Shown piece by piece: positions 14,787 to 19,253 of a DNA stretch of 19,253 nt. The notes beneath the pieces are model-generated. The model saw only the letters and a list, made by a program, of their open reading frames with translations. It did not search any database and had not been told where the DNA came from. This DNA is from an uncultured Oscillibacter sp. (GTDB lineage: Bacteria > Bacillota > Clostridia > Oscillospirales > Oscillospiraceae). The DNA lies in NCBI GenBank assembly GCA_900542115.1, contig UQMC01000027.1:1-19253 (forward strand). The letters run 5' to 3'. How positions within the stretch are numbered: position 1 is the stretch's first letter; each line of letters begins with the position of its first letter. The translations under genes were made by a program, and so were the position numbers.

Positions 14787-16082
14787 TCAGTCCGCCTTTT
14801 TGGCGGTCTCGATGGCCTTGACCTCCTCCAGCGTCCAGCCGGGACCGGTGAGGTCGGCGGTCATCACCGGGTTCACCGGGACAGCCAGATACATATTGTT
14901 GCCATAGGTATAGGCGCCGGAGGTCACGGCAATGACCTGCCCGTGGGTATTCAGCAGCGCGCCGCCGCTGCTGCCCCGGGAAATGTCGGCAGAGTTCACC
15001 ACGCAGGGCAGCGCGTAGCGCTCCAGCTCATGGGCGGCAGAGGCAATGATGCCGGAGCTGATGGCAAGGCCCAGCCCCAGCGGGTTGCCGATGGCATATA
15101 CGGAGTCGCCGGGACGGATGTCCGCCGTTCCCACCAACTCCAAATGGTTGAAGGCAGAGGTGGTGCGCCGGGTATTCTCGGCGGTTTTGGATACCTTGAT
15201 GACTGCGATATCAATAGCGGTATCGTAATAGAGCACCCGCTCCACGCCGTAGCGTTCGCCGTTAAGAAGAACGATGTCCGCCTTGATGGCGTCCTCAATG
15301 GAGTGGTAATTTGTCACGGCCAGACCGTCCGCCGTGATGAAAAAGCCGCTGGCGTTGGAGGCCACCACCTCATCGTGGACCTGCTCCTCCGTTTCGTATA
15401 TCTCCATCTGGAACCCGGCGGAGAGATAGCGGTCGGCGATCTGCCGGGCGGTATACTCCCGGTTCAGAAGGCCCAGGGCATTGGCGGCGGAGGCGGTGCA
15501 CACGCCGCTGTCGATCAGCCGCGCCAGCACTGTGGTCTCCGTTCCCTTATAGGGAAAATCCAGCGCGTCATACATGGATTCATAGAGGTCGCCGCAGTTC
15601 AGCGTGCCGGTGAGCTGTCGCTCCGTGACGCCGATACGCCACGCAAAGGCGGCGGCATCGGAAATTTCAAAATCTCCGGCCTTTTCCGTGTAGCCCAGCA
15701 TCCGCAGCAGCATGGCGCACCACGCATCGGCGTTCAGCGCGCCGTTCGGCGCAAAGGACACGTTGCTGACGCCGGAGACCCAACCCCGGCGGGCAGCGTA
15801 GTTCACAGCGGTGCGGGCCCACTCCGGCACATCCCGGAAGCCCGCGAACCACCCGTCGGTATCCGGGTGCTTTTCACCGCCGGAAAGGCGCACCAGCAGC
15901 ACCGCCGCCTGTGCCCGGGTGGCGGGGGCGGTCAGGTCCCGGTCAGGCTCCTCCACCAAAATATGGAGCACCGTCAGGGCATCGGCCATGCGGCTATCAT
16001 CCCCGCTCTGGGCGCTGGCCATGGGGACCGCACAGACAAGCAGCATCACCGCGCACAGCGCGGAAAGCAGACGTTTTTTCAT
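14787..16082 (-). CDS. Secreted SLH-domain trypsin-like (HtrA-type) serine protease without PDZ
   Basis: A 431-residue exported protein. The signal peptide is residues 1-24 (hydrophobic LLSALCAVMLLVCA, cleavage likely after MASA). Residues about 31-205 carry S-layer-homology-like repeats (TRAQAAVLLVRL, FRDVPEWARTAVNYAARRGW followed by VSGVSNVSFAPNG), implying cell-wall attachment. Residues about 225-410 form a trypsin/HtrA-type domain with a likely triad of H260 (TNYHS), D291 (DIAVIKV) and S372 (SRGSSGGAL), plus IGNPLGLGLAISSGII. It ends soon after the protease domain, with no PDZ. The ATG at 16082 has AAGGAG nine bases upstream and its own promoter. It lies between nupO and deoC; a link to nucleoside use is not evident. 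Confidence 0.88.
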   Translation of the reverse strand: MKKRLLSALCAVMLLVCAVPMASAQSGDDSRMADALTVLHILVEEPDRDLTAPATRAQAAVLLVRLSGGEKHPDTDGWFAGFRDVPEWARTAVNYAARRGWVSGVSNVSFAPNGALNADAWCAMLLRMLGYTEKAGDFEISDAAAFAWRIGVTERQLTGTLNCGDLYESMYDALDFPYKGTETTVLARLIDSGVCTASAANALGLLNREYTARQIADRYLSAGFQMEIYETEEQVHDEVVASNASGFFITADGLAVTNYHSIEDAIKADIVLLNGERYGVERVLYYDTAIDIAVIKVSKTAENTRRTTSAFNHLELVGTADIRPGDSVYAIGNPLGLGLAISSGIIASAAHELERYALPCVVNSADISRGSSGGALLNTHGQVIAVTSGAYTYGNNMYLAVPVNPVMTADLTGPGWTLEEVKAIETAKKAD

Positions 16083-16118
16083 GGAAGTCGCTCCTTCTCA
16101 CTCAATGGAATAGCACTC

Positions 16119-16147
16119 ATTGTAGCACGCGGGGACAGGGATTGCAA
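16119..16147 (-). promoter_or_regulatory. Sigma-A type promoter of the SLH protease gene
   Basis: Read on the minus strand: -35 TTGCAA (16142-16147), a 17-base spacer and -10 TACAAT (16119-16124) with an upstream TGC (extended -10). The start site is about 30 bases before the start codon. It diverges from the deoC promoter less than 40 bases away. Confidence 0.78.
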
Positions 16148-16184
16148 GCCGCGAGGGCTGTCGGCAAAGGTGGAAACACGGCGG

Positions 16185-16213
16185 TAGACAGCGGCGGGAA
16201 AAGCTGGTATGAT
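16185..16213 (+). promoter_or_regulatory. Sigma-A type promoter of deoC-deoD
   Basis: -35 TAGACA (16185-16190), a 17-base spacer and -10 TATGAT (16208-16213) preceded by TGG (extended -10). The start site is near 16220, about 40 bases before deoC. I see no clear operator repeat here and no copy of the CCGAAATT motif. Confidence 0.75.
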
Positions 16214-16262
16214 GAAGCTGATCAATCGCTTTCCATTCTGAATTCTAAAGGAGTGACTTGAA

Positions 16263-16919
16263 ATGGAACTGAAGGACATTTTGAGCAAATGCGACCATAC
16301 CCTCCTGTCCCAAACGGCGACATGGGACGAAATTCGCGGCATCTGCGATGACGGCATGAAATACGGCTGCGCCAGTGTGTGCATCCCCGCCAGCTATGTC
16401 AAGCAGGCGGCGGAGTATGCGGCGGGCAGGCTGCCTATCTGCACGGTCATCGGCTTCCCCAACGGCTATGACACCACCGCCGCCAAATGCTTCATGGCCA
16501 CGGACGCCGTGAATAACGGCGCGTCCGAGGTGGACATGGTCATCAACCTCGGCTGGGTGAAGGACCGGAAGTGGGATGATCTGCTCTCTGAGATCAAGGC
16601 CGTGAAGGAGGCTTGCCACGGCAAACTGCTGAAGGTCATTATCGAGTGCTGCTTCCTCACGGATGAGGAAAAAATCAAAATGTGCGAGATCGTCACCGCC
16701 TCCAGCGCGGACTATATCAAGACCTCCACCGGCTTCGGGGGCGGCGGCGCCACCCGGGAGGATGTGGCCCTCTTTGCAAAGCACGTCGGCCCCAACGTGA
16801 AGATCAAGGCCGCCGGCGGCATTGCCAATCTGCAGGACGCCGAGGACTTTATCAAGCTGGGTGCCTCCCGTCTTGGCACCAGCCGGGTGGTCAAGGCCGT
16901 GAAGGCCATGGAAAAATAA
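16263..16919 (+). CDS. deoC: Deoxyribose-phosphate aldolase DeoC
   Basis: A 218-residue class I aldolase that cleaves 2-deoxyribose-5-phosphate to acetaldehyde and glyceraldehyde-3-phosphate in the cytoplasm, the last step of deoxynucleoside catabolism. Key residues are visible: D91 in EVDMVINLG, the Schiff-base lysine K153 in YIKTSTGF, and K182 in [18 protein letters not shown] and the phosphate-binding LGTSR are also present. The length is typical. AAGGAG lies about nine bases before the ATG at 16263. It is the first gene of a two-gene operon with deoD, 12 bases apart, under the promoter at 16185-16213. Confidence 0.97.
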   Translation: MELKDILSKCDHTLLSQTATWDEIRGICDDGMKYGCASVCIPASYVKQAAEYAAGRLPICTVIGFPNGYDTTAAKCFMATDAVNNGASEVDMVINLGWVKDRKWDDLLSEIKAVKEACHGKLLKVIIECCFLTDEEKIKMCEIVTASSADYIKTSTGFGGGGATREDVALFAKHVGPNVKIKAAGGIANLQDAEDFIKLGASRLGTSRVVKAVKAMEK

Positions 16920-16931
16920 GGAGGATGCAGC

Positions 16932-17657
16932 ATGGGAACACCGCACAATGAAGCAAGCAAGGGCGATTTCGCCAAGACAGTTCTGATGCCGGGCGACCCG
17001 CTGCGCTCCAAATTCATCGCGGAGAACTTCCTGACGGAGCTGAAGCTGGTAAACAACGTTCGGGGCGTACAGGGCTATACCGGGCTTTATAAGGGCACGC
17101 CGGTGAGCGTCATGGCCTCCGGCATGGGAATGCCCTCCATCGGTATTTATTCTTACGAGCTGTATACCCAGTACGATGTGGAGAACATCATCCGGGTGGG
17201 CAGCGCCGGGGCGCTGCGGGGGGATCTGGAGCTGGGCAGCGTGGTGGCCGGTCAGGGCGCCTGCGCCAACTCCGCTTATCTGGAGCAGTATGAGCTGGGC
17301 GGCACCTTTGCCCCCATTGCGGACTTTGACCTGCTGATGGCGGCAGTGGAAAGCGCCAAGGAGCTGGGGGTGAAGATGCCTGTGGGCAACCTCTATTCCT
17401 CCGACACCTTCTACGATGCCGCCGGACGGAACATGCGCTTCCAGAAGATGGGCGTCATGGCGGTGGAAATGGAGGCGGCGGCCCTGTACTGCAACGCCGC
17501 CTATACCGGCAAGCGGGCGCTGGCCATCTGCTCTATTTCCGACAATCTGGTAACGGGCAAGGAATTGTCCCCCGCTGACAGGCAGACCACGTTTACGAAC
17601 ATGATGAAAATCGCGCTGGAGGCCGCCGTGAAAATGGAGGCCCGCGCACGGCAGTAA
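16932..17657 (+). CDS. deoD: DeoD-type purine nucleoside phosphorylase
   Basis: A 241-residue hexameric-type (NP-I family) purine nucleoside phosphorylase, splitting purine (deoxy)ribonucleosides with phosphate into base and (deoxy)ribose-1-phosphate. It matches the DeoD pattern: H5, the phosphate loop MPGDPLR with R25, R44 in NNVRG, R88/S91 in IIRVGSAG, the ribose-binding E179-M180-E181, and the catalytic D204 in SISDN with R217 in ADRQTTF. AGGAGG lies seven bases before the ATG at 16932. It follows deoC in one operon. Its product needs phosphopentomutase (not in this window) to reach DeoC. Confidence 0.97.
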   Translation: MGTPHNEASKGDFAKTVLMPGDPLRSKFIAENFLTELKLVNNVRGVQGYTGLYKGTPVSVMASGMGMPSIGIYSYELYTQYDVENIIRVGSAGALRGDLELGSVVAGQGACANSAYLEQYELGGTFAPIADFDLLMAAVESAKELGVKMPVGNLYSSDTFYDAAGRNMRFQKMGVMAVEMEAAALYCNAAYTGKRALAICSISDNLVTGKELSPADRQTTFTNMMKIALEAAVKMEARARQ

Positions 17658-17669
17658 ATGGTATGCTCT

Positions 17670-17698
17670 CCCGGCGGGACGGTCCCCGTCCCGCCGGG
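17670..17698 (+). terminator. Perfect GC-rich hairpin after deoD, no T run
   Basis: A 13-bp perfect stem (17670-17682 with 17686-17698) with a TCC loop starts 12 bases after the deoD stop. It is followed by GATGTCCC rather than a T run, so it may be a Rho-assisted or weak terminator, or an mRNA 3'-end stabiliser. It is the only strong end signal after the deoC-deoD operon. Confidence 0.6.
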
Positions 17699-17790
17699 GA
17701 TGTCCCTTCGGTGTACGCAAACGTTTTCTTTTCTGTCGGAATCTGTCTAAAACGGGCTGCTTTTACAGCAGATTTACAAAAATATGACCA

Positions 17791-17817
17791 AACCGAAAAC
17801 AATTTTGAATTTCGGTT
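17791..17817 (+). promoter_or_regulatory. Candidate operator at the bmp promoter
   Basis: A 27-base imperfect palindrome: AACCGAAA (17791-17798) is the perfect inverse of TTTCGGTT (17810-17817), with an inner CAA/TTG pairing. It ends inside the -35 box (17816-17821), the position of a repressor or class II activator site. Its right half reads CCGAAATT on the minus strand, shared with the nupO promoter. It partly resembles paired PurR boxes but lacks several consensus bases; the regulator is unassigned. Confidence 0.55.
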
Positions 17818-17844
17818 GCATTGCGAAACGGAAGTTGCTATAAT
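17816..17844 (+). promoter_or_regulatory. Sigma-A type promoter of the BMP lipoprotein gene
   Basis: -35 TTGCAT (17816-17821), a 17-base spacer and consensus -10 TATAAT (17839-17844) preceded by TGC (extended -10). It predicts a leader of about 140 bases before the ATG at 17990. Confidence 0.82.
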
Positions 17845-17989
17845 GAAGACCGGCCTGAAAGGCCACGTCCTCCGTTTTGCCTGTACATAGACTGCGGACG
17901 AACGCGGCGCATCTGTTTTTCGGATACCCGCCCCGGCCGCGCTTCCACAGGCGGCGGAAGGAAAATCAAACGGAAAGAGGTAAATTCCA

Positions 17990-19168
17990 ATGAAGAAGTT
18001 TCTTGCATTGACTCTGGCATTGGTCATGTCTCTGTCCCTTGTCGCTTGCGGCAGCAAGAACGAGGAGCCCAAGACGGACGACACCAACGGCACCCAAGTT
18101 GAGGAGCCCACCGAGGGCGCCTACAAGATCGCCATGATCACCGACTACGGCGACATCACCGACCAGTCCTTCAACCAGACCACCTATGAGGCCTGCAAGG
18201 CATTTGCCGAGGACAACAGCATTGAGTTCAACTACTTCAAGCCCGCCGGCGACAACACCGCCGACCGTGTGGCCATGATTGAGAAGGCCGTGGACGAGGG
18301 CTACAACGTCATCGTGATGCCCGGCTACGCTTTCGGCGGTGCCATCGTGGAGACCGCTCCCAAGTTCTCCGATGTGAAGTTCATCGCTCTGGACGTCTCT
18401 GCCGGCGATCTGGGCGATGGCTTTGAGGTCCCCGATAACCTGTACTGCGCAGTCTATCAGGAGGAGCTGTGCGGCTACATGGCCGGTTACGCTGCTGTGA
18501 AGATGGGCTATACGAAGCTGGGCTTCCTCGGCGGTATGGCTGTTCCCGCTGTTGTCCGTTACGGCTACGGCTTCGTGCAGGGCGTTAACGCCGCTGCCGC
18601 TGAGACCGGTACTGAGAACGTGACGCTGAACTATGTTTACGGCGGCCAGTTCTTCGGCGATGCCGACATCACCGCTGTGATGGACACCTGGTATCAGCAT
18701 GACGGTGTTGAGGTTGTGTTCGCCTGCGGCGGCGGTATCTACACCTCTGCTGTGGACGCTGCCAAGAAGGCTGACGCCAAGGTCATCGGCGTGGACGTCG
18801 ATCAGGCCGGTGTCATCGCCAACTATGCCGAGACCGAGGGCATGACCATCACCTCCGCTATGAAGGGTCTGTATCCCACCACCTATGATACGCTGAGCGA
18901 TGTCATTCTCAACGATAACTGGAGCAAGTACGCCGGTCAGATCGCCACGCTGGGCCTGGTCTCCGCTGACGATCCCGAGGCCAACTATGTCCAGATCCCC
19001 ATGGGCGACGGTACCCAGTGGTGCGACACCTTCACGCAGGACGATTACAAGGCCATGGTGAAGGCCATGTATGACGGTGAGCTCACCGTGTCCAACGATA
19101 TCACCAAGTCCCCCGCCGACTTTGCTACCTGCATCGCCGTGGAGGATCAGGGCGCTATCAAGGGCTAA
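17990..19168 (+). CDS. BMP-family nucleoside-binding lipoprotein (NupN/PnrA-like)
   Basis: A 392-residue substrate-binding lipoprotein of the basic membrane protein (BMP/PnrA) family, anchored outside the membrane and feeding purine nucleosides to a NupOPQ-type ABC importer. The signal peptide ends in the lipobox LVAC with lipidated C20, followed by an acidic linker to about residue 44. The ligand-binding motif GDITDQSFNQ (about 54-63) is typical, as are VIVMPGYAF, the ELCGYMAGYAAVKMG stretch and FACGGGIYTSAVDAAK. AGAGG precedes the ATG at 17990 by about nine bases. It uses more GCT/GGT codons than its neighbours, fitting high expression. It has its own promoter, and no terminator is seen before the window ends. 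Confidence 0.93.
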   Translation: MKKFLALTLALVMSLSLVACGSKNEEPKTDDTNGTQVEEPTEGAYKIAMITDYGDITDQSFNQTTYEACKAFAEDNSIEFNYFKPAGDNTADRVAMIEKAVDEGYNVIVMPGYAFGGAIVETAPKFSDVKFIALDVSAGDLGDGFEVPDNLYCAVYQEELCGYMAGYAAVKMGYTKLGFLGGMAVPAVVRYGYGFVQGVNAAAAETGTENVTLNYVYGGQFFGDADITAVMDTWYQHDGVEVVFACGGGIYTSAVDAAKKADAKVIGVDVDQAGVIANYAETEGMTITSAMKGLYPTTYDTLSDVILNDNWSKYAGQIATLGLVSADDPEANYVQIPMGDGTQWCDTFTQDDYKAMVKAMYDGELTVSNDITKSPADFATCIAVEDQGAIKG

Positions 19169-19253
19169 GCCTGAGTAAATCCAAAAGCATAAATAAGACC
19201 GAGACTGTCGATAAAGTGGTAAATCCTCCGCAACGGTAAGGAAGGGTGTGCGC

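Larger units (their letters stand above)
17658..17989 (+). other. 332-base intergenic region before the BMP lipoprotein gene
   Basis: Contains no credible gene. In order it holds a strong hairpin after deoD (17670-17698), an AT-richer stretch (about 17740-17830), an imperfect palindrome (17791-17817) abutting a promoter (17816-17844), and a leader of about 140 bases with several small inverted repeats: GGCC-TGAAA-GGCC (17852-17864), CGTCC (17866-17870) with GGACG (17896-17900), and CTTCC (17942-17946) with GGAAG (17956-17960). The leader does not match any riboswitch class I could recognise, including the purine class. Confidence 0.7.

Noticed and set aside
14481..16187. 568-codon plus-strand frame across the nupO promoter and the SLH protease
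   Set aside because: It crosses the nup promoter and terminator-free gap and lies antisense to a protein with a signal peptide and intact catalytic triad; its translation shows no fold-like hydrophobic pattern.
16245..17720. 491-codon minus-strand frame opposite deoC-deoD
   Set aside because: Antisense to two enzymes with all catalytic residues; it also runs through the post-deoD hairpin. Shadow frame.
17791..17817. Definite PurR box pair
   Set aside because: CCGAA halves are present, but the consensus C after CGAA is A in each half and the half-site spacing may not match; an 11-of-13 match also occurs at about 10881-10893, outside any promoter. Kept only as a resemblance.
17845..17989. Purine riboswitch before the BMP gene
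   Set aside because: I looked for the conserved purine-class three-way junction core and loop pairing and did not find it; nor did c-di-GMP or ZTP patterns fit.

Overview
The window looks like one end of an assembled contig from a spore-forming, GC-rich Clostridia-type Bacillota, most likely Oscillospiraceae-like. The evidence is the sporulation genes yqfC, yqfD and a ylbJ-type gene, RNase J, a YtrA-type regulator/ABC module, S-layer-homology repeats, strong AGGAGG-type ribosome sites and a GC content near 60% by eye. Genus cannot be read from the sequence. The first 52 bases are not genomic: they match an Illumina TruSeq index adapter, so the first gene starts artificially.

Layout. (1) 53-1548: 5'-truncated ribonuclease J, closed by a bidirectional terminator. 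(2) 1603-3864: a stand-alone NifU C-terminal domain gene (minus) divergent from a three-gene plus-strand operon of a YtrA-type GntR regulator, an ABC ATPase and an ABC-2 permease. Back-to-back promoters and a putative autoregulatory operator lie between them. (3) 9835 down to 3918 (minus): a tight run yqfC-yqfD-phoH-ybeY, two small membrane proteins of unknown function, and recD2. A YlbJ-like membrane protein diverges from its head. (4) 10949-19168: a nucleoside-use region. The ATPase and two permeases of a NupOPQ-type BMP-family importer run on the minus strand. Next come an SLH/trypsin-like secreted protease (minus), then deoC and a DeoD-type purine nucleoside phosphorylase (plus), and the BMP-family lipoprotein on its own promoter.

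How it fits together. The lipoprotein should capture purine nucleosides outside the cell and NupOPQ should import them. DeoD would phosphorolyse them to base plus (deoxy)ribose-1-phosphate, and DeoC would cleave deoxyribose-5-phosphate to acetaldehyde and glyceraldehyde-3-phosphate. No phosphopentomutase is in the window. The binding protein and its membrane machinery are in separate transcription units about 3.4 kb apart, but their promoters share the 8-mer CCGAAATT next to the -35 box, which hints at joint control. The nupO leader has two hairpins with complementary loops and a repeated arm that allows an alternative fold near the ribosome site.

I found no CRISPR array, tRNA, rRNA, prophage or complete mobile element, and no clear new multi-gene system. 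The best leads are regulatory (the shared promoter box and the nupO leader) and the two unknown small membrane proteins in the yqfC-recD2 operon.
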